Shown: positions 22,191 to 28,544 of the stretch, in pieces
Layout: each line of letters opens with the position of its first letter
How positions within the stretch are numbered: the stretch's first letter is position 1
Source of the DNA: BRH-c54 sp032251145
GTDB taxonomy: Bacteria > Bacteroidota > Bacteroidia > Flavobacteriales_E > Vicingaceae
Length of the DNA: 28,544 nt
NCBI GenBank assembly: GCA_032251145.1
Contig: JAVVER010000028.1
Coordinates: forward strand, 1 to 28,544
Reading direction: 5' to 3'
The notes under the pieces: generated by a model
The model's input: only the letters and a program-made list of their open reading frames with translations
What the model was told of the DNA's origin: nothing
The model's database searches: none
Position numbers and translations under genes: made by a program

Positions 22191-22973
22191 TTAATTAAGA
22201 ATGTAAACAAAAGTCATAGTTCCTTTTTGTTCTGCTGGAGCGTCCGACTTTACATTGAAACGAGCTTCTAGTGCTGCTTCTTTAGAAATTTTATACAAGG
22301 TTGGATTGGTAGTGCTAGAACCCCTTGCTCCCGGTGTTGCTCTAATCACTTTTCCGTTTTTATCCACCACAATTTCTACTACTACTTTTCCATCTTCTTG
22401 TGTTGGATTATTAGGTTTTTTCACTTTTACCAACAACCTGTCTCCCAAAGAAAAGTCAATACCATTACCTGTTCCACCACCTGTGTAATTACTACTATTT
22501 GGGTCGCCATCAATTTCACCTTGGACTCCTGGCGTATTAGAAGTACCTTCATTTGTAGAATTATTGTTAGGATTATTCAACGCATCTAAAGCATTGGCTA
22601 GATTTTCATCTACTGTTTGCTCTGTTTGTTGCGTTGTTGTATTTTCGTTGGTAGTGGTAGTAGTATTTTGTGAAGCATTCATCTCCACGGATTCTTCAGT
22701 GGTTGTTAAGGCATTCTCTTGAGCCGAACTTGGTGTAGTTGTTTCGCTTGTTGTAGCATTTTCAGATGAAGACGCACTTTCTGTTGAAGAAGGTTGAACA
22801 TCGCCCATTCCTTCATCGGTGGTGCCAAAATTAATGACCATTCCTCCTGCATTTTCCTCTGGTGGATCTTGATAAGTCATCCCAAATTGAATAAAAAGCA
22901 ATAATAATAGTAAGTGAAACAAGATGGTTCCAATTACTCCGGCTCTACTATTTTTTTCTTGTAAGATTTCCAT
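22191..22973 (-). CDS. tonB: TonB-family energy transducer
   Basis: A 260-aa protein that couples the inner-membrane proton gradient to outer-membrane receptors. One N-terminal membrane helix is at about 11-31 (RAGVIGTILFHLLLLLLFIQ, with the His of the SxxxH-like signature in the helix). A long periplasmic linker, residues 40-165, is rich in Ser, Thr, Asn, Gln and Glu. The C-terminal domain from about 170 to 260 (VKVKKPNNPTQEDGKVVVEIVVDKNGKVIRATP ... AALEARF ... GTMTFVYIL) is of the TonB C-terminal type. The linker is not proline-rich, unlike the classical one. It is third in an exbB-exbD-tonB operon, 39 nt after exbD. It likely serves SusC-like or siderophore receptors. Confidence 0.85.
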   Translation of the reverse strand: MEILQEKNSRAGVIGTILFHLLLLLLFIQFGMTYQDPPEENAGGMVINFGTTDEGMGDVQPSSTESASSSENATTSETTTPSSAQENALTTTEESVEMNASQNTTTTTNENTTTQQTEQTVDENLANALDALNNPNNNSTNEGTSNTPGVQGEIDGDPNSSNYTGGGTGNGIDFSLGDRLLVKVKKPNNPTQEDGKVVVEIVVDKNGKVIRATPGARGSSTTNPTLYKISKEAALEARFNVKSDAPAEQKGTMTFVYILN

Positions 22974-23012
22974 TTATGTTGCTTGATGCATTAATTTTAT
23001 TTATTCCATAAA

Positions 23013-23408
23013 TTATTTTGGCGATGTTGCCAATACCAATTTCAATTTATTTCTGTTGGCAATATCCATAATTACCACTACATTTTCTATAGGCACACTT
23101 TTTTCTGCATGCAATATAATACCCGGATTTTCTTCATTAGCCGTATGTGTTAGTAATTCTTTTTCTAATATACTTACATCCACTTCTGTTTTGTTCACAT
23201 AATACTTTAAATCTTCAGAAATACTTACGTTTACCGTTTGTGGTCGAGGTCCAATAGGACTCATCGCTTTAGGTAAAATCACATCCAACGCATTAGGACT
23301 AATTAATGTAGATGCGATGATAAAAAACACCAACAACAAAAACACAATATCCGTCATACTCGACATATTGAAATTGGTGTTTACTTTATTTTTTGAACGT
23401 ATAGCCAT
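23013..23408 (-). CDS. exbD: ExbD/TolR biopolymer transport protein
   Basis: A 131-aa protein with a single N-terminal membrane helix (MTDIVFLLLVFFIIASTLI, about 18-36). It includes the conserved proton-path Asp20 in NMSSMTDIVF. The periplasmic domain follows (about 42-131), with LPKA, VNVSISEDLKYYVN and the closing KLKLVLATSP. Length is typical. It sits between exbB and tonB. A single exbD is present, where many Bacteroidetes operons carry two. The 156-bp gap to exbB contains two C/G hairpins, so the level of exbD and tonB may be set by partial termination. Confidence 0.92.
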   Translation of the reverse strand: MAIRSKNKVNTNFNMSSMTDIVFLLLVFFIIASTLISPNALDVILPKAMSPIGPRPQTVNVSISEDLKYYVNKTEVDVSILEKELLTHTANEENPGIILHAEKSVPIENVVVIMDIANRNKLKLVLATSPK

Positions 23409-23443
23409 TTTGGTTAAAAGTTAAAGGTTTGAGGTTAAGCCCC

Positions 23444-23564
23444 CTCAATCCCCCGAAGGGGGAAGTTGGGTAACAGTTTGTTTTAATATTCTTTTTTCAT
23501 TTTTTTCTTTTTGATTACCATGTGCGTTAGAAAAGCCCCTCCTTCGGAGGGGTTGGGGAGGCTA
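23444..23564 (-). terminator. Two C/G-run hairpins between exbB and exbD
   Basis: On the plus strand CCCCCGAAGGGGG (about 23451-23463) and CCCCTCCTTCGGAGGGG (about 23536-23552) are perfect small hairpins. The second, read on the minus strand, is followed by CTTTTC, as in an intrinsic terminator. They are related to the extragenic repeat at 9378-9447. Termination inside the operon would lower exbD and tonB relative to exbB. Confidence 0.55.
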
Positions 23565-24281
23565 TTAATTAGCCGGCTCATGTAAAATATCTAAAAACTC
23601 AGTTGTTCTTGCTTCCATTATAAACACAATTTTCTCCACTTTTGCTACCAAGGTATTATACCCAATATAGGCAACAATACCAACTATAAGTCCCGCAACG
23701 GTAGTTGTCATTGCTGTAAAAATTCCTTCCGAAAGTGTATTCAAATCAACACCTCCACCACCTTTAGACATTTCGTGAAAGACCAAAATCATCCCGATAA
23801 CTGTTCCCAAGAAACCAATCATTGGTGCAGCACCAGAGATAGTTGCCAAGGTAGATAAGTTTTTTTCTAACTTGTTTAATTCTAATTTTCCAGTAGTTTC
23901 TACGGCTGTTCCAATATCGCTTAATGGTTTTCCAATTCTAGAAATTCCTTTCTCTATCATTTTAGCTACAGGCGAAGTATTAGATCTACAAAGCGATTTT
24001 GCTGCATCCATCTTGCCTTCATGTATAAAATCTTTAATTTGATTCATAAAGTTGGCATCTTCTTTACTTGCTGTTTTAATTGCAAAATAGCGTTCCACAA
24101 TAATATAAACTGCCAGTATAGATAAAATCAACAGGGTTATCATTATAATTGCCCCACCTATACCACCGGAGCTTACCAATTCCCATATAGAAAGTGTTTT
24201 TTCTTCAGAAAATGCCTCCTGAACTACTGTTGATGTAGTATCAGCAGCTACATTAATTTGTAATAAAATATTATTCATCAT
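23565..24281 (-). CDS. exbB: ExbB/MotA/TolQ proton channel protein
   Basis: A 238-aa inner-membrane proton channel subunit of the MotA/TolQ/ExbB family. Hydrophobic helices are at about 42-66 (GGAIIMITLLILSILAVYIIVERYF), about 145-165 (ISGAAPMIGFLGTVIGMILVF, with the characteristic GxxPxxGLLGTVxG pattern), and about 190-215 (AMTTTVAGLIVGIVAYIGYNTLV, with the conserved Thr). A cytoplasmic loop (about 70-140) carries KLELNKLEKNLSTLATI. First gene of the exbB-exbD-tonB operon. The order, family and orientation fit energisation of TonB-dependent transport. An N-terminal extension (residues about 1-40) with a hydrophilic segment resembles a cleaved signal, common in Bacteroidetes ExbB. Confidence 0.93.
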   Translation of the reverse strand: MMNNILLQINVAADTTSTVVQEAFSEEKTLSIWELVSSGGIGGAIIMITLLILSILAVYIIVERYFAIKTASKEDANFMNQIKDFIHEGKMDAAKSLCRSNTSPVAKMIEKGISRIGKPLSDIGTAVETTGKLELNKLEKNLSTLATISGAAPMIGFLGTVIGMILVFHEMSKGGGGVDLNTLSEGIFTAMTTTVAGLIVGIVAYIGYNTLVAKVEKIVFIMEARTTEFLDILHEPAN

Positions 24282-24449
24282 AATTATAGATTTTTATAGT
24301 GCTAAAATACGGCTGTTTATAAGCTTAGCGATGGCTAAAAAATGTAATTTGTAAACAGCGAACTGTTAGCTTTTATTGTTCGGAATTTCTTAAAACTTAT
24401 TAAAGACAGTTTTAAAATTAATAACAAACCTATAATCATCAAATAAAAG
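24282..24449. promoter_or_regulatory. Upstream region of exbB
   Basis: It carries an 8-bp inverted repeat, GCTGTTTA (24312-24319) and TAAACAGC (24352-24359), around a smaller TTAGC/GCTAA hairpin. This is a candidate operator or leader structure. I see no exact TAnnTTTG element on the minus strand here. The region is A+T-rich and holds no gene. Confidence 0.35.
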
Positions 24450-24582
24450 CACATAGTTACATAGAAATACATAGCTGTAAAAGATAATTATAGCACAACA
24501 CATAGTGTCCCGATAAAATCGGGGCAAACTATCTGAAACTTATTTAGAACTTTTTGTTTGTTTAAAAAGCTATGTGGTTAAA
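24450..24582. repeat. Dispersed extragenic repeat with CATAG/CTATG ends
   Basis: The left half has CACATAGTTACATAG and TACATAGCTGTAAAAGATAA; the right end has AAGCTATGTGGTTAAA. A small CCCGATAAAATCGGGG hairpin at about 24509-24524 lies within it. The right end CTATGTGGTTAAA (24570-24582) is the exact reverse complement of 28450-28462, and the TAGTTGTAAAAGATA motif recurs at 28475-28492. It separates exbB from the membrane-protein gene at 24588. Confidence 0.6.
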
Positions 24583-24587
24583 CTTTT

Positions 24588-26009
24588 TTATTTACGCTCG
24601 AACAATTGTATGAAAACAGTGGATGAATGCAGTTCATGAACAGGTTTATAACCTAAATATAAAGCGTCTAGTTCTGCATCACTAAAACCATTAAACACAT
24701 TGGAGTAAAGTATATAGTTGTCTTTACCTATATTTTTTGGTTTGAATGAACGAATATCTTCTGCCATAAAAATGATAGCATGGTTTCCTAAAATTGGGAA
24801 ATCTGCCCCTACTTCATGATATGGAATTTTATTAGCATCTAGATATTCATTCATCTCTAATTGCAAATTATAAAAGGGCAAATGAGCCAAACTAGCATCC
24901 CAACCTTGAGCAATTTTGTTAGGGTACACCCAGAAATTTCCTGCTAAAAGTGTAACGATCAATACTCCAAAAAGGCTCTTTTTAACTAATGAAGAATTTA
25001 TGATTCTATCCAAATAATAACCAACTGCTAATAAAATCAATAAATATAAAGGCAATAAATATCTATGTCCGGTAAGTTGCTGATAATACAAAAATGGAAT
25101 AATGAAAATGAAGGCACTAACTATTAACACTATTAATAAATGTAATGATGATGATTCTCTCAACAACTTTTTTCTATAAATTATTGCCATAACTAAAAGA
25201 GCCAATACTACCAACACTCTTCCAAAATCTACTATTCGCCAAGCAAAAATTCCTAGGTTATAAATTGCTCCGTTAAAATCATTTGTAATTCTACCTTCTT
25301 CCCAAGCAGAATTGGGATGCGACCAAAACCAACCTGTTGCACTATAATGATAAAAATGATAGGCTATAAAAAGTAAAAATGGAAAAGCATAAAACAATAA
25401 TTTCATTAATAAAAGATGTAATGGAAAACCTCTAAAATGCTGTCTTCTCAATGAAAATATAAAGTCTATTAAGAAAATAGCAAATGCAGCAACAATTCCT
25501 CTCATACTAATTAAAAACAAGCCAATAAGAGCCAACATTAAAAGTGTTTTTCTATTTTCGAAAACAGCATTAAGTGCCAATAAAAAACAAAAAAGCAATA
25601 CAATGTCGGGAGAAATCATTGCTGCCTGACTCAAAAAAGTAGGATCAATTAGCATCATTAACATTGTTAATACCAATACATAAGAAGTTCCTACAAACCG
25701 TTTTGCTAATACATAAACCTGATAAACTATTCCCAATAAAAATGGTAACATGGCAAAATGAGCTATTGCCAACGATTTACCAAAAAACTGCCACATTTTA
25801 GCTATGTACATTGCCAATAATGGCACATGCCCCGTATCAATCTGATTAGGAAGAATAAAAGAACGAAAATTATTTTCATAAAAAAAAGTTGCTGGAGCAG
25901 CAACTAAATTAATGGTATCCCAAAAAAAGAAATTATTGGAAACATAAGCCGTTAAGAGTATGAAAAACAGAAAAAATGGAATTAATATTTGAACCTTTCG
26001 ACTAATCAT
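24588..26009 (-). CDS. Polytopic membrane protein, GT-C glycosyltransferase-like (PMT/GT39-type)
   Basis: A 473-aa protein with about 11 hydrophobic helices and the general layout of lipid-linked sugar glycosyltransferases. A first helix is followed by a periplasmic loop with FFWDTINLVAAP, where the Asp occupies the place of the acidic catalytic motif, then TGHVPLLAMYIAKMWQFFG, the counterpart of the GPPLYY-like segment of GT39/ArnT proteins. Further helices follow, and a C-terminal soluble stretch (about 360-473) starts near LEMNEYLDANKIPY. These enzymes move a sugar from a polyprenyl phosphate donor to a lipid, protein or glycan on the outer face. The acceptor is not readable. It stands alone between repeat DNA and outer-membrane protein genes. 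Confidence 0.6.
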   Translation of the reverse strand: MISRKVQILIPFFLFFILLTAYVSNNFFFWDTINLVAAPATFFYENNFRSFILPNQIDTGHVPLLAMYIAKMWQFFGKSLAIAHFAMLPFLLGIVYQVYVLAKRFVGTSYVLVLTMLMMLIDPTFLSQAAMISPDIVLLFCFLLALNAVFENRKTLLMLALIGLFLISMRGIVAAFAIFLIDFIFSLRRQHFRGFPLHLLLMKLLFYAFPFLLFIAYHFYHYSATGWFWSHPNSAWEEGRITNDFNGAIYNLGIFAWRIVDFGRVLVVLALLVMAIIYRKKLLRESSSLHLLIVLIVSAFIFIIPFLYYQQLTGHRYLLPLYLLILLAVGYYLDRIINSSLVKKSLFGVLIVTLLAGNFWVYPNKIAQGWDASLAHLPFYNLQLEMNEYLDANKIPYHEVGADFPILGNHAIIFMAEDIRSFKPKNIGKDNYILYSNVFNGFSDAELDALYLGYKPVHELHSSTVFIQLFERK

Positions 26010-26047
26010 TAAGTTTTTTTAAGGTCCAAAGATAACAATGTGAATGG

Positions 26048-26632
26048 TTATTTCTTTTTGAGTGCGTTAAAATTAAATCCTAATCCGAAAGAAATTCTTA
26101 CTTCATTAAGTGATACTGGTTTATAATTAGACAAGTGCCTACCATGAACCAATCTACCATCTATAAACAAATGAAACCACTTAGAAGCATAATAATTAAA
26201 GCCAAAAACACTAGAAATTAAAGGACTAACACTTGTTCCTGAAGTAGTTTGAGGTAAATTATCTAACGATTTTTTAGAGCCATTAAAAGATTGCGACAAA
26301 GCCAAGCCAGGTTGAAAACCAAAGTAAGGGTTAAAATTATTACCCGTTTTAATGTGATAAGACGCTCCAGAAAATAGCTGATGGTTTTTATTTAATATAT
26401 TTTCATCATTTTTTAAAAAATGAAACATATCTCCTCTTACAGAAATTTGCGAACTTACATAATATTCTAAATTCCCTGTAAGGAAAATATTAGTTTCATC
26501 CATACTCAACAATTTCCCAACACTTATTGTCCCTTGAAACCTTACCAACCCTTTATCTACAACATTATTTTTTTCTTGAGAGAAAACAATAATAGGTACG
26601 AAAAATAAAATAAAAACTAACTGTTTTACCAT
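26048..26632 (-). CDS. Outer-membrane beta-barrel protein
   Basis: A 194-aa protein with a signal peptide (about 1-18, VFILFFVPIIVFSQ) and a small beta-barrel: alternating polar/aromatic strands with closing FGLGFNFNALKKK. Pairs of strands such as QISVRGDMFHFLKN, NPYFGFQPGLALSQSF, SSVFGFNYYASKWFHLFIDGRLVHG and SLNEVRISFGLGFNF are typical of 8-stranded OmpA-like or OprW-like porins. It overlaps by 7 nt the upstream gene, which encodes a similar protein, so the two are co-translated and probably a tandem pair. No specific ligand or function can be assigned. Confidence 0.75.
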   Translation of the reverse strand: MVKQLVFILFFVPIIVFSQEKNNVVDKGLVRFQGTISVGKLLSMDETNIFLTGNLEYYVSSQISVRGDMFHFLKNDENILNKNHQLFSGASYHIKTGNNFNPYFGFQPGLALSQSFNGSKKSLDNLPQTTSGTSVSPLISSVFGFNYYASKWFHLFIDGRLVHGRHLSNYKPVSLNEVRISFGLGFNFNALKKK

Positions 26633-27276
26633 AGGTTTCCTAATTTAAAATTAACACTAATTGTAAATAACAAATGTCCCTCTAAAGTAGGATTATTATG
26701 ATTTTCTTTTTCTATATGCAGTTCTTTTATCCCATCATGTTCATGAATATCCGTATGAATATCATTACCTAAATGAATCATATATTGGGCTCCAAATGAG
26801 ACATCAAAATTATTTGTAATATTTAGATGTGTTCCTATCCCTAACTGAGTTGCAGAACTCAATCGAGACTGAGCATTATATACTGCTATATTTTCTGTTG
26901 TTTTAACAGGACTCACTTTAGTATAATCAAAACAATGTCCGGCTAAAATATAAGGGACAAGTTTTCCTTGAGTGTTTAAAGGGTAAAACATTACCGACCA
27001 GCCAATATGTCTATCATTTCTATACGCTAATCCATCAATATCTTCAGTAATAAAATCAGCAAACCATTCCGTATTTATTCTATTGCTAATTCGTATTCTA
27101 AATTGCCCCCCAAAACCAGTTCCCATATTGTTAGTACTACCAAAGGCACTTATTGTATTTCTAACGCCCAACTCAAACATTCCTGAAGCTTTTTTATCAC
27201 CTGAAGGACGCATATCTTCCTGTGCATAAAAGGTTAATGGTAATAATAAGGCTATAAATAAAATGAATTTGCTCAT
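26626..27276 (-). CDS. Outer-membrane beta-barrel protein
   Basis: A 216-aa protein starting MSKFILFIALLLPLTFYAQ, a clear signal peptide. The frame is open upstream to 27354, but that extension has a non-signal-like N-terminus, so this start is preferred. On the minus strand TATTTTTG lies 6 nt upstream. The mature part is strand-rich (GQFRIRISNRINTEWFADFI, GWSVMFYPLNTQGKLVPYILAGH, LGIGTHLNITNNFDVSFGAQYM) with a closing HLLFTISVNFKLGNLW, as in small outer-membrane barrels. It is the first gene of the pair with the similar 194-aa protein, overlapping it by 7 nt. Function is unknown. It carries a His/Asp/Glu-rich stretch (HLGNDIHTDIHEHDGIKE) near the C-terminus that could bind metal; that is inference. 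Confidence 0.75.
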   Translation of the reverse strand: MSKFILFIALLLPLTFYAQEDMRPSGDKKASGMFELGVRNTISAFGSTNNMGTGFGGQFRIRISNRINTEWFADFITEDIDGLAYRNDRHIGWSVMFYPLNTQGKLVPYILAGHCFDYTKVSPVKTTENIAVYNAQSRLSSATQLGIGTHLNITNNFDVSFGAQYMIHLGNDIHTDIHEHDGIKELHIEKENHNNPTLEGHLLFTISVNFKLGNLW

Positions 27277-27466
27277 ATGTTTCAAAAATAATATAAATAA
27301 CGCTTGTATTACTAAAAGATTATCTTGAAAGTATTTTTTGGCTCTACTAAACAAATAGACTGACTACTTTTGGAAAATAATCATTTAAACTTCTGAAAAA
27401 TAGCTAGAGATACTTTCTTCCCAGACCCAAACACAAGCATTAAATAAAAATTAATTTTTTTAATTT

Positions 27467-27497
27467 TTGAAGGTTGTATTTTTTTATTTTATATTTG
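27467..27497 (+). promoter_or_regulatory. Bacteroidetes sigma promoter (-33/-7)
   Basis: TTTG at 27467-27470, then 19 nt, then TATATTTG at 27490-27497: a full match to the Bacteroidetes promoter (-33 TTTG, -7 TAnnTTTG, usual spacing 19-21). Transcription would start at about 27503, leaving a leader of about 19 nt before the ATG at 27522. This is the best promoter match in the window. Confidence 0.7.
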
Positions 27498-27521
27498 TTC
27501 TTTATTAGACATTTATATTAT

Positions 27522-28073
27522 ATGAAAAATACAACCTTTATATTTTTAGCCTTTTTTTCAACCTTCTTGTTTGTTGCTTGTGGCGATGACAACAATACAA
27601 CAGATGAAAATCAAGAAGTAGTTCAATTAAAAGGACACGAAGAATTAGATCTAAACCAATGGGGTTTCCCAATGGCAATTATGGTTCCTGATGCTGAAAA
27701 CCATGGTGAACCACAAGTTGTTTTAACCAATGGAGGTGCGTTAGAAATAGTGGTTGGCAATTCATTCGGAATAGAAATTATGTATGGAGAAGGAGATATT
27801 GAATTGCTAAAAATGGATTTAGAAGAAGACTTGGTTTTTGTTTCAGAAATTGTTTCCAATGAAGAAAATTTATTGATTTATAAGCAAGATATTCCTGAAT
27901 CTGGAGTTAAAACGCAACACCATTTTTTTTATAAAGCAACTATCAACAATGATATATATGAAATTAGAGATTTACAAAGTGAGCAATTCGGAGAAAAAAT
28001 GATTCAAGATATGATTAAAGCTGTAAAAACGCTAAGATATGTACCTGCCGCTTCAACAGCAAAAGATGCTTAA
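27522..28073 (+). CDS. Lipoprotein of unknown function
   Basis: A 183-aa protein starting MKNTTFIFLAFFSTFLFVAC with the lipobox cysteine at residue 20. The start at 27522 is chosen over one 48 nt upstream because it makes the signal peptide N-terminal and fits the promoter at 27467-27497. The mature part begins with an acidic linker (GDDNNTTDENQE), then an alpha/beta domain with GGALEIVVGNSFGIEIMYG and a C-terminal helix (EKMIQDMIKAVKTLR). This resembles small Bacteroidetes envelope lipoproteins but matches no named family that I recognise. It overlaps the next gene by 8 nt, so the two are translationally coupled. Confidence 0.75.
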   Translation: MKNTTFIFLAFFSTFLFVACGDDNNTTDENQEVVQLKGHEELDLNQWGFPMAIMVPDAENHGEPQVVLTNGGALEIVVGNSFGIEIMYGEGDIELLKMDLEEDLVFVSEIVSNEENLLIYKQDIPESGVKTQHHFFYKATINNDIYEIRDLQSEQFGEKMIQDMIKAVKTLRYVPAASTAKDA

Positions 28074-28416
28074 TAAATTTGCTTTCATAGTTGTTACTTT
28101 ATTTTTTTTAGCTTGTAGTTCTACCAAAAATGAACTGCCAGAGGGAATCCTTACCCATAAAGAATTTGTACCTATACTTACTGATGTTGAAATTGCTCAA
28201 GGCTATCTTAAAATTAAATCTTCTATAGACGATTCCTTGTTTAGAAGTAAAGCATTTCAAGAAAATCATTACCAACATATTTTTGAAAAGCACCGCATTA
28301 CCGAAGAGCAATTCAATAACAACATCGCTTATTATTCTATGTTTCCAGAAAAAATGGAAAAAATCTATAATGATGTAATCATAGCTATTTCTCAAGAACA
28401 AGCTAATCATCATTAG
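28066..28416 (+). CDS. DUF4296-type lipoprotein
   Basis: A 116-aa protein starting MLNKFAFIVVTLFFLAC with a lipobox cysteine at about residue 17. The start ATG overlaps the stop of the previous gene (28066-28073), and is preferred over the one 27 nt upstream because it begins with a signal peptide. The mature part has the DUF4296 pattern: LTHKEFVPILTDVEIAQGYL, then a helical middle, then HRITEEQFNNNIAYYS and PEKMEKIYNDVI. DUF4296 proteins are small Bacteroidetes envelope lipoproteins of unknown function. Confidence 0.8.
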   Translation: MLNKFAFIVVTLFFLACSSTKNELPEGILTHKEFVPILTDVEIAQGYLKIKSSIDDSLFRSKAFQENHYQHIFEKHRITEEQFNNNIAYYSMFPEKMEKIYNDVIIAISQEQANHH

Positions 28417-28439
28417 TTTAGCCTGAGATAAGACAAACA

Positions 28440-28510
28440 AACATCAATCTTTAACCACATAGAAAAAAAGTCTATTATAGTTGTAAAAGATAGTTAGTCA
28501 CCCCTTAAAA
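28440..28510. repeat. Second copy of the CATAG/CTATG extragenic repeat, partial
   Basis: TTTAACCACATAG (28450-28462) is the exact reverse complement of 24570-24582, and AGTTGTAAAAGATAGTTA (28478-28495) parallels TAGCTGTAAAAGATAATT at about 24472-24489. The rest is diverged. It begins 24 nt after the DUF4296 stop and runs to near the end of the window, with no gene seen beyond it. Confidence 0.5.
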
Positions 28511-28544
28511 AGTATTCAACATATTGTTTGTTAATAAATTAGAT

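Noticed and set aside
27277..27354. N-terminal extension of the 216-aa barrel protein
   Set aside because: The extension is not signal-like, and the internal start at 27276 gives a clean signal peptide.

Overview
The window is AT-rich and reads as a Bacteroidetes chromosome, most likely Flavobacteriales. The support is: two secreted proteins with type IX secretion (T9SS) C-terminal sorting domains (one CHU_C/type B, one type A), several upstream regions with the Bacteroidetes -7 element TAnnTTTG, a Bacteroidetes-type tyrosine recombinase, a DUF4296 lipoprotein, and few clear Shine-Dalgarno sequences. No species can be named from the sequence alone.

Region 1 (1-1382) holds an AAA/DUF4143-type ATPase and its terminator. 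Region 2 (1383-8602) is an integrated island. A 70-bp stretch of a CAU-anticodon tRNA gene is perfectly repeated 7150 bp apart. The right copy completes an intact tRNA (8534-8607); the left copy is the displaced remnant lacking the 5' acceptor strand. The island carries, from right to left, a tyrosine integrase, an SF2 helicase-like protein without the Walker A lysine, a roughly 500-bp G+C-enriched and structured non-coding block, an XRE regulator, and a compact divergent three-gene operon for envelope or secreted proteins (DUF3761 lipoprotein, small membrane protein, secreted HExxH metalloprotease). Matching short motifs just inside both ends look like recombinase arm sites. The layout resembles a minimal satellite or plasmid-like island: integration, regulation, replication and cargo, with no structural or conjugation genes.

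Region 3 (8534-11197) is chromosomal: the tRNA, a HAD hydrolase, then mtnA and a class II aldolase-family protein. The last two probably act in sequence on methylthioribose 1-phosphate. Region 4 (11345-18497) holds a small secreted protein and two large T9SS cargo proteins: a 1258-aa adhesin-like repeat protein and a CocE/X-Pro dipeptidyl-peptidase-like hydrolase.

Region 5 (18498-20771) holds a lipoprotein gene and a second DUF4143-type ATPase. Both sit between fragments of the neighbouring gene ends: a folC 3'-end fragment at 19386-19429 and a T9SS-CTD-like 3' end at 20728-20775. This suggests that the two genes were inserted between once-adjacent convergent genes. Region 6 (20772-24281, minus strand) is exbB-exbD-tonB followed by folC, interspersed with extragenic palindromic repeats. 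Region 7 (24588-28416) holds a GT-C-like polytopic membrane protein, two overlapping outer-membrane beta-barrel genes, and a divergent pair of overlapping lipoprotein genes (the second DUF4296). The window ends in a dispersed extragenic repeat also found near 24450-24582.
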